From: CAUZJF01 sp965248605
Lineage (GTDB): Bacteria > Chloroflexota > Dehalococcoidia > Lucifugimonadales > CAUZJF01
Reading direction: 5' to 3'
Length of the DNA: 64,000 bases
NCBI GenBank assembly: GCA_965248605.1
Contig: CBDFJV010000007.1
Location: 2,542,001 to 2,606,000, forward strand
Shown here: one piece after another, positions 16,245 through 26,104 of the stretch
How positions within the stretch are numbered: position 1 is the stretch's first letter
Layout of the letters: every line of letters starts with the position of its first letter
Translations under genes and position numbers: made by a program
Notes under the pieces: generated by a model
What the model was told of the DNA's origin: nothing
Databases searched by the model: none
Seen by the model: only the letters and a program-made list of their open reading frames with translations

Positions 16245-17243
16245 CTAGCTGTTCGGATTCGCCGCTAGGACTTCGGTTAACTCCTGTCTCGTGATTGTTT
16301 TTTCGGGAGTCTTGCCAGGGTAGGTTTCGAAGTTGCTGTCGCCGACTACCCACACTTGCTCTGGCTCGCTTAGATACCAATAGCCCGGGAACTTCTCTTG
16401 GTCGGCCCTCTGCAAGAAGAAAAAGAGGTACGACTGGCCTGTTTTGAGCTCTACTGGACTGAAGTCCGGGATGGCTACAGAAACTGTCTCAGCCAGCCGT
16501 CCTCGCCAGAACTGGGACACCTCTATCTGGTAGAGCGTGTATACCCTGTCGATCGTTCTCCCGCTAGGCCTTTGCAACTTGATGGTCCCAGAGTCCTCTT
16601 CAACCACGGTGCCTTCGACTACTACTGGAGAGTCCGCCGCCAGACGCGGCAAATCGAGCGGCCTCGTTGCCCAAGAGGGTGGATCGTTCCGATCGCTTTG
16701 ATAAGCGAAGAAGCCGATAGCTCCCAAACCAACGACGATCCCCAACGATAGAACTAGACCCATGCCCAAGCCCTGAGTTCGCATGGAAGGGGAGAAGCCA
16801 TGTCTATGCCATAAGGCGACCCCGTAGACGACGAACACAAGGCCCGGTGCGGCGAATATGAGCATGCCAGGTAGACCTGAGCCGAAAGGTGGCAGGTATG
16901 CGTAGAAGGAAGCGATAAAGATGAAGCCTGCGGCGATGGCACCGAGGGCAACGTACGGTACGGGTCGAAGCCGAACAGAGCCAACAACGAGAACCAAACC
17001 GATGAGACCATAGAGCGTTGTGACGAGCCAGCCGAGCCCGACGCCGATGGAGCCGTCGGCTACGAGTGTATTTGACGAACTGAAGGCTGGATGGGTTCCA
17101 ACGGTCACCGTCGCCAGCCCCAACCATGGGATGGCAACACGTGCACGGGACCATGTGAGGCACAATACTGCTGCCAATGGCAACAGGTTGACCACGATTA
17201 TCCAAACCAAGAAGTCCACTTCATGCCCCTCGGAGGTCAGCAT
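16245..17243 (-). CDS. Membrane protein with C-terminal extracytoplasmic domain, unknown function
   Basis: A 332-residue protein with about six membrane segments in the first 190 residues (for example VDFLVWIIVVNLLPLAAVLC and GLVLSLGIVVGLGAIGFFAY), then a soluble domain of about 140 residues. That domain has SPVVVEGTVVEEDSG, LYQIEVSQFWRG and QSYLFFFLQR, a beta-rich pattern like that of small adhesin or OB-type folds that begin by binding a protein partner. I do not recognise a family. It is flanked by IS remnants but the frame is undamaged, so it may still work. Confidence 0.7.
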   Translation of the reverse strand: MLTSEGHEVDFLVWIIVVNLLPLAAVLCLTWSRARVAIPWLGLATVTVGTHPAFSSSNTLVADGSIGVGLGWLVTTLYGLIGLVLVVGSVRLRPVPYVALGAIAAGFIFIASFYAYLPPFGSGLPGMLIFAAPGLVFVVYGVALWHRHGFSPSMRTQGLGMGLVLSLGIVVGLGAIGFFAYQSDRNDPPSWATRPLDLPRLAADSPVVVEGTVVEEDSGTIKLQRPSGRTIDRVYTLYQIEVSQFWRGRLAETVSVAIPDFSPVELKTGQSYLFFFLQRADQEKFPGYWYLSEPEQVWVVGDSNFETYPGKTPEKTITRQELTEVLAANPNS

Positions 17244-17359
17244 CCCGCCAAGCGGTAAATCTGCCTCTAGAGTAACCAGTATAGGGCGACTCTAGTTGCT
17301 GAGCAACGGACCCTTCTCTCCTTCCATGTCGGTGCCTTCCCGTGTTTTGAAGCCTCATT

Positions 17360-17764
17360 CCAAAGCCCATATATGCAGGCCCTTTTTGTTGTCTGGAATA
17401 GGCGGATAAGTACGCGTGCCAGGGACACATTGTCCGGGCCGGGAGGGGGTTGACGGAGTAGAGTCCCAGGAAGTGGTGTAAGAAGAGGAGGGGGTCTGTA
17501 GTAAGAGAGACCACCGCGTCATCCTTAGCGGGCAAAACAGAAGCTCGAGAAAGGAGGACAACGGTGGTCAAGGAAAGGATGGACCTGCTGGAGTTGTTGC
17601 GCAAGGGGGGAATGGACGGTGACGTGGACTTCCTACGGGAGGCTCTGAGAGTGCTGGTAGAGGGGATCATGGATGCGGAGGTGTCTGCGAGGACCGGTGC
17701 TGGGTATGGAGAACTCAGAGTGTCCGAGAGTAGGGAATGGCGAGTCTTCGCTATTGCAGCGTAG
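17360..17764 (+). pseudogene. IS256-family element, left end and transposase N-terminus
   Basis: From 17564 the frame MVKERMDLLELLRKGGMDGD, VDFLREALRVLVEGIMDAEV is the conserved start of IS256 (Mutator) transposases. After about residue 50 the similarity stops and the frame closes at 17764. CCATATATGCAGGCCC at 17367-17382 is probably part of the element's left end; the same 16 bases occur at 15939-15954, in the same direction, marking another broken copy. Confidence 0.75.
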
Positions 17765-17890
17765 GTTGTGGTGCGTAGACTACGGCGGGGGTGGTGAATC
17801 AGGCCATCCCCCCGCGCTAAATCAAAACTCTGAACATCCCGTCGTCTTAAGCATTCTATGTCATCTATCCTCTTCGTGGCAGGTGGCTAG

Positions 17891-17918
17891 TTGACTTGTA
17901 CCCCATCTGTGGTACACT
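17891..17918 (+). promoter_or_regulatory. Promoter and operator of the RelB/YafQ-like toxin-antitoxin pair
   Basis: TTGACT (17891-17896) and TACACT (17913-17918) are a -35/-10 pair with a 16-base gap. Inside them TGTACC (17897-17902) and GGTACA (17911-17916) form an inverted repeat with an eight-base spacer, so a bound antitoxin would block the promoter. Confidence 0.65.
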
Positions 17919-17945
17919 GTGAGCACATAGCGATGGAGGTGCTTT

Positions 17946-18203
17946 ATGGCTAAGAGTGGAATGATACGTGCTCGTGTAGAGCAAGAATTGAAACGCCAGG
18001 CCGAGGAGCTCTTCTCGGAGCTAGGGCTGTCGGCAACTGAGGCGATCACACTGTTTTATAAACAGGTGACCGTGCATCGGGGGTTGCCCTTCGACGTGCG
18101 GATGCCCAATGCTCAAACTCTCGAAGCGTTGGGACAGGCCCGCGACGGACACGGACTCAATGAGTACGCTAATCTGGAGGACCTCAAAGCCAGAGTCGAT
18201 TGA
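17946..18203 (+). CDS. RelB/DinJ-family antitoxin
   Basis: An 85-residue protein. The N-terminal strand and helices (MIRARVEQELKRQAEELFSE, LGLSATEAITLFYKQV) are the ribbon-helix-helix of the RelB/DinJ family, followed by the usual GLPFDVRMPNAQT hinge and a helical toxin-binding tail. The ATG follows GGAGG. It ends three bases before the toxin gene and is expected to neutralise it and repress the shared promoter. Confidence 0.9.
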   Translation: MAKSGMIRARVEQELKRQAEELFSELGLSATEAITLFYKQVTVHRGLPFDVRMPNAQTLEALGQARDGHGLNEYANLEDLKARVD

Positions 18204-18206
18204 TCC

Positions 18207-18476
18207 ATGCACCTGCTCACAACGACGCAGTTCAATAAGGATCTGAGGCTTGCGAAGAGGCGGAGAAAGGATCTCGACAAACTCTGGTCTCTTGTCGAGC
18301 GACTCTTGTCTGAGCATCCCCTTGACCCACGCAACAGGCCGCACCGTCTGTCCGGGGAGTGGTCTAGTTGCTGGGAATGCCATATCGAGCCGGACTGGCT
18401 ATTGATATGGGACACGAGGGACGACGATGCCCTGATCCTGGTGCGAACTGGCAGCCATGCCGACCTGTTCGAGTGA
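18207..18476 (+). CDS. YafQ/RelE-family mRNA interferase toxin
   Basis: An 89-residue protein. The pattern TTTQFNKDLRLAKRRRKDLD, then HRLSGEWSSCWECHIEPDWL, LLIW and RTGSHADLFE is that of YafQ toxins, which cut mRNA on the ribosome. The catalytic-type His residues in ECHIEPDW and in GSHADLF and the conserved Arg and Asp are present, so it should be active. It is three bases downstream of its antitoxin. Confidence 0.9.
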   Translation: MHLLTTTQFNKDLRLAKRRRKDLDKLWSLVERLLSEHPLDPRNRPHRLSGEWSSCWECHIEPDWLLIWDTRDDDALILVRTGSHADLFE

Positions 18477-18627
18477 CCATCCATCGCCAAAGCCCGACCA
18501 ATGGGGAATTGCTTCCCCTACCGGCCAGCTACCCTCCAGTTGGAGTTGGGACCGCCCTCGGCCGCATCTAAGTCCACCGCCCAGGAGTACCGCAGGTTTT
18601 TGTGTCGGTTGCATCTGGTCCATGCTG

Positions 18628-18706
18628 CTGGCGCAAGGCGTTCAAGTGAGCATGGACGGCAGGGGCCGGTGCATGGACAACGTCTTCGTGGAACGGCTGT
18701 GGCGCA
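18628..18706 (+). pseudogene. IS3-family transposase fragment
   Basis: The frame reads GVQVSMDGRGRCMDNVFVER and LWRSL, matching the last catalytic block of IS3-type OrfB transposases (DNVFVERLWRSLKYE). Similarity ends after LWRSL at 18706, exactly where the repeated module begins. The first part of the transposase is not visible. Confidence 0.75.
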
Positions 18707-19355
18707 GCCTCCTTCGTCTCAGCTTGCCCTAGCCGGAGGGTAGATGTCCAGATACATTGTAGTGAGTTAGTGACTCCAGCGCAAGCACCTGGGCAACGGC
18801 AACGGACCGGGTAGGGCTCGCGCGCAGCCCCCCTCACAAGGCACGAGATTCCAGGGGTCGCTGGCGGTGTCATACCCGTGTACAGGAGATCGCACGGGAC
18901 ACCAAGTCGCAGTTCGGGCGATTCCGTAGCTGAAATCGGGGTGAATGGGGCATCCTGCTAAATCGGAGCGAGCAATTTGATTCCGGTACTCGTTCCACCC
19001 CTACTGGACAGTCGCAGCTACGAAAGTGGACAAAATGGCAGTGGCGTTCGCGGGTGTGATTGGAACATGGGCTTTGGATTGCGCGATGGGGCATCGGCAG
19101 CTACGGATTGGGGACAATGGAACATCGACGCGTAAGAGACGCGGATGGCGTTGGAAGAACCGGAGGTCCGGGCTGGCAGGAACGTCGAAGGGCTGGCGAC
19201 GGCGCCCCTATCTCAGCACAGACCACCACACGAGAACGCTGCCGACCAGCAGCACGAACAGCACGATGGCGATCACGCGGATCATGTTCAGCAGATCCTT
19301 CGTCTCCTTGTGCGCGGCGGTCTCCTTCCGGTACGCCTCCTCAAGCTCCTTATGC
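18707..19355 (-). repeat. Two-gene module, 3' half (trailer and end of gene 2)
   Basis: Minus-strand match to module copy A from about 3786 to 4351. It encodes the last 49 or so residues of gene 2 (KELEEAYRKETAAHKETKDL then the membrane helix VIAIVLFVLLVGSVLVWW, stop at 19208) and the trailer. The 5' break, at GCATAAGG, is the same site at which the other half (25781-27643) ends, so the two halves probably came from one copy. Confidence 0.8.
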
Positions 19356-19512
19356 CCCACATTTCCCAGATCAGCCGCGTGGGTGCGTCGTAATCCGGTA
19401 AGAGTGCTGCCTATTTGAGCCGCATACCTGGGCATTATGGGCAGTGTGGGTGCTAGACTGGCCGAGCTAGCGGGTCTAGTTCTGGATACCGCAATCTCGC
19501 TGGAGGCACCCA

Positions 19513-20686
19513 ATGGGTGAAAGCTCCGACCCCCCTTTGAAGCTCCAATTCGACCGCAGAGTCCGCCTGGATTTTCGTGGCGCTACCATCACCTCGGACG
19601 CCGGACTCCTGGCATGCCGCGAGCTTGATGCCGCTCTGGGGCTCACAGAGACAGCCAACGATTATATCCATGAAAGCCGCACCGGCCGCAATGTGCAACA
19701 CCCGCTGTTGCCCTTGCTCAGACAATCGGTGTATAGCCGTCTCGCTGGCTACGAGGACACCAACGACGCTGAACGGCTTGCCCAAGACCCGGCTATGCGT
19801 GTCATCGTCGGGTGGCAAGGTACTGATAAGCAGGCAGCCAGCACCAACACTATGAGCCGATTTGAGACTGATGTGTTAACCGAAGAGGAGAACCTGGATG
19901 GGCTTGCGCGCCTGAATGTTGAGTGGGTGGACAGGGCCATGGCCCAGACATCTCACCAGCGAGTTATCCTGAGCGGTGGCGGGAGGTTCTGGAGCCAGTC
20001 GTGAAGCGATACCAGGAGAAAGGAGTCCGGCTGCTGTTCCGGGCCGATGCTGCCTTTGCCAAGCCCGAGGTGTACGAGTACCTGGAGTCAGGGGACACTG
20101 GCTACGCTATGCGGCTTCCGGCCAACGAGGTATTACAAGGAAACATCCGGCACCTACTGAAGCGGCCCGTGGGCAGGCCGCCTAAGAAGCCCGTAGTCCG
20201 GTATCACGACTTCGTTTACCAGGCCCAGAGCTGGGACATTCCCCGGCGTGTGGTCGCCAAGGTGGCGTGGCACTAGGGTGAGCTATTCCCGAGGGTCGGG
20301 TTCGTCGTCACCAACCTCAACCTACCCCGGCAGGCGTAACCCACTACTACAACGGGTGGGGCACGGCCGAGCAGTGGGTCAAGGAAGGTAAATACGCCCT
20401 GAACTGGACGCGGCTCTCGTGTCACAGGTTCGTTGCTAACCAGGTGAGGCTGTGGCTGTTTGTACTGGCCTACAACCTGGGCAACTTCATGAGAAGGCTG
20501 ACTTTGCCAGAGTCAGTGAAACACTGGTCACTGCGAAGTGTTCAGACCAAGCTCATCAAGATGGGTGGACGTCTGATGCGGCATGCCAGGAGGTTGGTGT
20601 TTCAACTTGCCGAGGTGGCAGTGTCCCGGGAGATATTCCTGCAAGTGTTGGAGCGTATCGCCGGGCTCCATCCAGCACCAGGGTAG
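19513..20686 (+). pseudogene. IS1380-family transposase, decayed
   Basis: The start GESSDPPLKLQFDRRVRLDF and TITSDAGLLACRELD is typical of IS1380. The reading changes frame at about 19970, where roughly 60 codons with the middle catalytic region are missing, resumes as WREVLEPVVKRYQEKGVRLL through DAAFAKPEVYEYLE, stops at 20276 and reappears near 20444 as LWLFVLAYNLGNFMRRL. At least one deletion, one stop and further frame changes make it non-functional. Its left end is close to the module break at 19356. Confidence 0.85.
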
Positions 20687-21179
20687 CGAATATCCTTGAG
20701 GTCATCAGAGGTGAAGAGAGGCAACCAAGGGCGAGGTGCGCGCCCGGAGGAGTTTGAAGGGAGTGCAAACGTGGTGAAAGCCACCTCCGCTGCCTGGGGC
20801 CGCTAACTCACCACGCCGAGAGATGGTTTTGTGAGCTTGATTGGATGGTTGACGGCATCCGTGACTGATACTACGATGGCTCTCGTCGAGGATGGTGCGT
20901 TGCTTGGACCCAGGCAGCTTGATATGGGTAATTCCGGGTGGAGACCACACGTACGCGGTCAGCCAAAAGGAGTACTGTCCCATCGTCCGAATTGGTGATT
21001 GAAGTCCGGCCATATGGAGGATGACCAGCAAGCCGTTTTGAAGCTAAGATGGCGGGCGTGGAATCAGCAACGCGCAGGCTGAGTGGCCAAAACGCCTCAA
21101 CGCAGCACGTTGCCCAGTTACCATCAATTAGGTAATAGTGCATACTGATACGTAACACAGCCAGCCAGGAGGGCTCGGT
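20687..21179. other. 493-base stretch before the ABC operon, no gene seen
   Basis: The left part is probably the end of the IS1380 element. No known family in any frame. The region just before 21180 carries AGGAGG seven bases from the ATG of the ATPase gene; TAATAGTGCATACTGATAC at about 21133-21151 is A/T-rich and may hold the promoter. Confidence 0.4.
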
Positions 21180-21929
21180 ATGGATGATCTGATCGTCTCC
21201 GGTAGGGAGATACACAAGACCTACGACACCGGCAAGGTGAAAGTCCACGCCCTTCGAGGCGTGGACCTCAATGTCAAGCGTGGCGAGATTGTCGCCATTA
21301 TGGGCCCTAGCGGCTGCGGAAAGACGACCCTACTGAACTGCTTCTCCGGACTGGACGATCTGGACTCGGGCCAGGTCTACATCGAAGGGGTGGAGCTTCA
21401 CGAGATGCCCGACGACGAGCGGAGCGACTACCGTGCTCGGCGTATGGGGTTCGTGTTCCAGCTTTACAACCTCCTTCCCGTCCTCAGTGCCGTGGAGAAC
21501 GTGGAGATGCCGCTGCTCGTGTCTGGAATTGGAGCGGGCGATGCGCGCAGGAGGGCGATTGACGCCCTGGACACCGTCGGACTCGCCGACTGGGCCCAAC
21601 ACATACCGGGAGAGCTCTCCGGCGGACAGCGGCAGCGTGTGACCATCGCCCGCGCGCTGGTCAACCAGCCGGCCATCGTGTGGGCGGACGAGCCCACCGG
21701 CGACCTGGACAGCGAGACCGCCGACGAGATCGTCGATCTCATGTTAGACCTGAACCGGACCAATGGACAGACTTTCATCATGGTTACCCACGCTCGTGAC
21801 GTCGGGGAGCGGGCGCATCGCATCGTGAATATGAGAGACGGGGTCATACTGGACGACGGGCTAGGAGGGGAGGCCCCCAAGGCACGGGCTGAGGGCGACG
21901 AGTTGCCGGTGGTCGGGGCGCAGCAGTGA
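21180..21929 (+). CDS. ABC transporter ATPase, LolD/MacB type
   Basis: A 249-residue ATPase. Walker A is GPSGCGKTTLLN (residues about 42-53), the Q-loop is FVFQLYNLLPVL, the signature is LSGGQRQRV and Walker B is IVWADEPTGDLDSE, with the switch His in MVTHARD. This subclass powers transporters that pull lipoproteins or peptides from the membrane rather than moving them through it. The gene ends ATGA into the permease gene, so the two make one complex. The ribosome site AGGAGG supports the ATG. Confidence 0.92.
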   Translation: MDDLIVSGREIHKTYDTGKVKVHALRGVDLNVKRGEIVAIMGPSGCGKTTLLNCFSGLDDLDSGQVYIEGVELHEMPDDERSDYRARRMGFVFQLYNLLPVLSAVENVEMPLLVSGIGAGDARRRAIDALDTVGLADWAQHIPGELSGGQRQRVTIARALVNQPAIVWADEPTGDLDSETADEIVDLMLDLNRTNGQTFIMVTHARDVGERAHRIVNMRDGVILDDGLGGEAPKARAEGDELPVVGAQQ

Positions 21930-24900
21930 AAGAGCTATTCGGCCTCTCCATGAACGTGCTGATGGCGTACCTTCTTGGCGTTTTTTTGTTATCTCTGGCG
22001 GCGGTGGCCTTCCTGGCGTTTCGGAACCGCGTCATGCTCAAGATGGGTGTGCGTCCGATACCGCGGAGGCCCGGCCAGACAGCGCTCATCGTCATCGGGG
22101 TGATGCTGAGCAGCGTCATAATCGCGGCCGCCTTCGGGACCGGCGACACCTTAAGCTTCTCCATACGCAATGAGGTTATCAAGTCCTTAAAGACCATCGA
22201 CGAGGTGCTCATTCCGGCCAGGAAGAAGACAGCCGAGGACAGCTTCGGCAGGGCTCCCTACGTCCCGTACGAGCGCTTCGAACAGCTCCAGGTGGCGCTG
22301 GCCGACAACGGGGACATCGACGGCCTGGCTGCGCAGATCGGCGAAACCGTACCCGCCCTCAATCTCAGGACCTCCCTCAGCGAGGGTCGGATGAGGGTGG
22401 CCGGCATCGACGGCGACCTGCCCCTGGCCTTCGGCACGTTCAACCTTACCTCCGGCAAGGAGGTGAGCGTGCAGGACCTGGCGCCGGGAGAGGTGTACGT
22501 AAACGACAAGGCCGCCGAAGAGCTGGAGGCCGAGGTCGGGGACGAGCTACGGTTGTTTATCGAGGGAGGGGCCGTCGTCTACACCGTCCGGGGTATTGTG
22601 GAGCGAGGCGGGCTGGCCGGCGACCACTCGACAACGCTCATTCCCCTGGACCGCGCTCAGAAGATGTTCGACAGGCCGGGCCAGATAAACAGCATCGTGG
22701 TCTCCAATACTGGAGACGAGCTCGGGGGGGTGGAGCATAGCAAAGACGTAGCGAAAGAGCTCAGGGTGCAGTTCAACGACCGGGACGTCGCCTCTCAGCT
22801 CAAGGTCCTGCTCAATCAGCCGGCCGTCATCGAGGCGATCAAGTCTCAAGAGGGCGACGTTTCCGAGACGCTCCTTGACGATGTCGCCATGCTGAGAGAG
22901 GAGCTGCAGCGGGCCGAGCTTGGGGAGGAGCTTATCAGCCTCTTGGGTGACAACGAAGTGGTCGACGTGCTGCGGAAGGCCCTGGACGAGGACGACGACC
23001 TAAGCGAGGTTAGCCTGGAGGCGGCCACTCTGTTTGAGGACCTGGCCGAGTTTCGTGTGATCGAGTTCAAGCGGCGCGGCCTGGAGGAAGCCGACCAGGC
23101 CGGCAGCTTCGTTACCACGTTCTTCGTACTATTCAGCCTGTTCTCGATAGCAGTTGGCATCTTGCTCATTTTCCTGATCTTCGTGATGCTGGCCTCGGCG
23201 CGGCGATCGGAGATGGGGATGGCGCGGGCCGTGGGGGCCAAGCGCCGCCACCTTGTGCAGATGTTCGTGTTCGAGGGCACGGCGTACTCCCTGGCATCGG
23301 CGGCGGTGGGCGTCGGCCTTGGCCTCCTGGTGTCCGCGCTGATGATAGGGGTCCTAAACCGTCTGTTCGCCACCTTCGAGGAAGATTTCCGGCTAACGGT
23401 CCACTTCGAGGCCCGGACGATCTTAATCTCGTACTGCCTCGGCATGCTTATCACCTTCACTACGGTGGCCGTCTCGGCCTTTAGGGTAAGCCGACTGAAC
23501 ATCGTTGCCGCCGTTCGAGGCCTTCCGGCGCCCGTTGTCTTGTCAACCACCGGTTGGCGGGAGATACTCCTGGGCCCAGTCCGCGCCTTCCCGCGGCCAT
23601 TTCGGCTGTTCTGGAGGAGTGGTCTGGCCATGGCGACCCTTCATCCGAATCGGGCTCTGGGCCACCTGGCCAGGGCGCTGTTGGCTATCGTCGGCATTCC
23701 GGCCTCAATCGTAAAGGCGATTGCCCTCTTGGTAGCCCGGTTCTTCATGCAGGGCTGGATGCCTTTCATCGGCGGCGTTCTGCTGGCCTGGTGGGGCGTA
23801 GAGGGGATAGGGCGAGACTCGGCCTTCACGTCGGGGGTATCCCTGACCATCCTGGGGACCGGGCTCATGCTGCGTACGGGCCTGCGCTGGACGACGATGC
23901 GTCCTGACAGGCGAGACCGCGTCGCCTTCACATTCACGGGCGTAGTGATGCTGGTGTTCTGGTCCCCACTGATTCCCGCTAGGCTGCTCAATAGGCTCGT
24001 CGGCGAGCTCGAAGGCGATTTCGAGATGATGTTCGTCTCGGGCATCTTCATGGTCGGTGCCGCGGTGTGGACCATCATGTATAACGCCGATCTGCTCCTG
24101 AGGGGCCTGGCTGCCGTCACCGGTCGCATCGGAAAGCTTCGACCGGTCCTGGTGACCGCCGTGGCCTATCCCATGAGCAACAAGTTTCGTACCGGGCTGA
24201 CCGTGGCCATGTTCGCCCTGGTCATCTTCAGCCTGATGGTCATGTCCGTCCTCTCCGAGACCTTCGGCACGCAGTTCGAGGAGACGAAGACCATGACTGG
24301 CGGATGGGACATCAGAGGGTTCGTAAACGCCAACACCCCCATATCGGATATTCGTGCGAGCATCGAGGCGCACCCGGACTTGAAGCTCGAGGACTTTCAG
24401 GCCGTCGGCGGCTACACCGGCGCAGGCCTCAGGGTGCGTCAGCTGGAAGCGGAAGACCCGAAGTGGGAAGGCATAGGAATTCGGGCCGTCGATGACGAGT
24501 ATCTGGACAACACGGAGCACAAGCTTAAGCTGGTCGCCGAGGGCTTCGGCGAATCTGGAGAAGATGTCTGGCAGGCTCTAAAGAGGGACTCGACCCTGGC
24601 CGTGGTGGGGGGGTTCTCCTTGCCTACCCGTGAGGGAGCGACAAATGGGAATGACGGCGAGCCCTGGCTTAAGGACCTTTACTACGATCGTGAAGATTCT
24701 TGGTCGCCCATCGACATTAGGGTCCGCGAGCCGGAGACCGGTGTGACAGTGGACCTCAAGATAATCGCGGTTGTGGACAGGGTCCATCAGCGCGTTCCCG
24801 ACCTCTTCGTACCGAAGGCCTTGCTGGACGGCGCCGTCCCATTTCCGGTCCCCATCACAAGCTACGAGTTCAAGGTTGCCGCAGGCGTGGACTCGGTCAA

Positions 24901-25402
24901 GCTGGCCAAGAGTGTGGAGGCCTCATTCGTCGAGCACGGCATGGAGGCGGAGGACTGGGGCGAGATCTTTGATAGGGAGGCTTCCGGTGGCAGGGCATTC
25001 TTCCGCCTCTTCATCGGGTTCATGTCGTTGGGACTGCTGGTGGGAGTAGCCGGTCTGGGGGTCGTGAGCACCAGGGCGGTGGTGGAGCGCCGTCAGCAGA
25101 TCGGCGTTCTGAGGGCCATCGGCTACCGCCGGCGAATGATACAGCTAAGCTTCCTGTTCGAAGCCTCGTTCATCTCGCTTATGGGCATCCTCATCGGCAG
25201 TGTACTCGGCATAGTGCTGGGCTATCAGGCCTTCAACGACATCAAGACGGAGGAGGCCATCGAGACAATCAAGTTCAATATTCCCTGGATCCAGATAGGC
25301 CTGATTCTCGCCGCAACGTACCTGTTCTCTCTGCTGGCCACCTTTCTGCCCGCCCGAGCGGCCTCGCGAACCTACCCCGCGGAGGCGCTCCGCTACGAGT
25401 AG
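21926..25402 (+). CDS. FtsX-type ABC permease with two FtsX domains and large extracytoplasmic loops
   Basis: A 1158-residue permease. After an N-terminal anchor (LMAYLLGVFLLSLAAVAFLA) and a loop of about 320 residues, the first FtsX domain lies at roughly 390-520 (FSIAVGILLIFLIFVMLASA, RAVGAKRRH). Four further helices lie at about 570-720, a second large loop at 780-1010, and a second FtsX domain at 1030-1155 (SLGLLVGVAGLGVVSTRAVV, RAIGYRRRM). Both halves carry the coupling-helix motif (RAVGAKRRH, RAIGYRRRM) that contacts the ATPase. It is longer than MacB, matching the long DUF214-type permeases of Chloroflexi. Substrate unknown. Confidence 0.9.
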   Translation: MKELFGLSMNVLMAYLLGVFLLSLAAVAFLAFRNRVMLKMGVRPIPRRPGQTALIVIGVMLSSVIIAAAFGTGDTLSFSIRNEVIKSLKTIDEVLIPARKKTAEDSFGRAPYVPYERFEQLQVALADNGDIDGLAAQIGETVPALNLRTSLSEGRMRVAGIDGDLPLAFGTFNLTSGKEVSVQDLAPGEVYVNDKAAEELEAEVGDELRLFIEGGAVVYTVRGIVERGGLAGDHSTTLIPLDRAQKMFDRPGQINSIVVSNTGDELGGVEHSKDVAKELRVQFNDRDVASQLKVLLNQPAVIEAIKSQEGDVSETLLDDVAMLREELQRAELGEELISLLGDNEVVDVLRKALDEDDDLSEVSLEAATLFEDLAEFRVIEFKRRGLEEADQAGSFVTTFFVLFSLFSIAVGILLIFLIFVMLASARRSEMGMARAVGAKRRHLVQMFVFEGTAYSLASAAVGVGLGLLVSALMIGVLNRLFATFEEDFRLTVHFEARTILISYCLGMLITFTTVAVSAFRVSRLNIVAAVRGLPAPVVLSTTGWREILLGPVRAFPRPFRLFWRSGLAMATLHPNRALGHLARALLAIVGIPASIVKAIALLVARFFMQGWMPFIGGVLLAWWGVEGIGRDSAFTSGVSLTILGTGLMLRTGLRWTTMRPDRRDRVAFTFTGVVMLVFWSPLIPARLLNRLVGELEGDFEMMFVSGIFMVGAAVWTIMYNADLLLRGLAAVTGRIGKLRPVLVTAVAYPMSNKFRTGLTVAMFALVIFSLMVMSVLSETFGTQFEETKTMTGGWDIRGFVNANTPISDIRASIEAHPDLKLEDFQAVGGYTGAGLRVRQLEAEDPKWEGIGIRAVDDEYLDNTEHKLKLVAEGFGESGEDVWQALKRDSTLAVVGGFSLPTREGATNGNDGEPWLKDLYYDREDSWSPIDIRVREPETGVTVDLKIIAVVDRVHQRVPDLFVPKALLDGAVPFPVPITSYEFKVAAGVDSVKLAKSVEASFVEHGMEAEDWGEIFDREASGGRAFFRLFIGFMSLGLLVGVAGLGVVSTRAVVERRQQIGVLRAIGYRRRMIQLSFLFEASFISLMGILIGSVLGIVLGYQAFNDIKTEEAIETIKFNIPWIQIGLILAATYLFSLLATFLPARAASRTYPAEALRYE

Positions 25403-25487
25403 GGGCTGAGGCGAGGGCCGTCCGTTTGGCTCGGTGATGCCCTGGGTTTCTCGCGGGCTCGGCCCCGGGGAAGGTGATCGAACTAGC

Positions 25488-25780
25488 CTATTTCACGTCG
25501 CTGCCTGGCTGCGCCCTCCCCCGGCGCATCATCACCACGCTGATCGCCACTAGCCACACCCAGAAGAGCACATACGGAGTGAACGCCGCTGGGCTAGTCC
25601 AGAATATCCGAGCGATGACCAGGCCGATACCTACCGCTAGACCCATCCATCCAAGCCACCTTGGGAAAGCTTCAAACCAGATGGCCGCTAGCCCGACCGT
25701 GAAGACGAGCGCGCCAAGCGTGACCCATATCGTGGCAAAATTGAAATTGCCAAGGTCGAAGAGCAAGCGGGCAATCTGCG
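25488..25780 (-). pseudogene. Membrane protein, 5' end removed by the module break
   Basis: From 25780 the minus strand reads QIARLLFDLGNFNFATIWVT, then LGALVFTVGLAAIWFEAF and VLFWVWLVAISVVMM, three hydrophobic segments and a polar end, stop at 25488. Similarity to a protein starts abruptly at the junction with the module. It is the back half of a small multi-helix membrane protein; the family cannot be named. Confidence 0.5.
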
Positions 25781-26082
25781 TTATGCACCTGTCTGCTGGC
25801 TAACGCCGCTTCCCTGGCCACGTCTCGGTTTCGCTCCAACTCTGTGACTGTCCTATCCAACTCCCATACCGTCCGCTGAAGCTTGTCCTCCCGACCAAGG
25901 GATCGACGCAGCAGTTCGTCGTCGCCCACGTACTCTAGCCCGTGCATACGCACATAGATCCGGCGCCCCTCCCTGACCACCTCGACCTCTCCACTCCTGA
26001 TCCTCCGGTCGAGGGTGGACAGGGATATCTCCATCTCTCGCGTCGCCTCCGCTTTCGTCACCCAGCGGACGTGCTCATCCAT
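25781..26082 (-). pseudogene. Module gene 2, N-terminal half
   Basis: ATG at 26082; residues 1-100 (HVRWVTKAEATREMEISLST through VAREAALASRQVH) match gene 2 of copy A with only a few changes. The frame then runs into unrelated sequence (NADCPLALRPWQ). The missing coiled-coil end and membrane helix are found at 19208-19355. Confidence 0.8.
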
Positions 26083-26104
26083 CTCGCTTTTCCTCGCTAC
26101 TTGG

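Noticed and set aside
19356..25780. A classical transposon carrying the ABC operon
   Set aside because: The terminal similarity is only 9 of 12 bases, one end lies in a coding frame and no whole transposase is present; kept only as a rearrangement observation.
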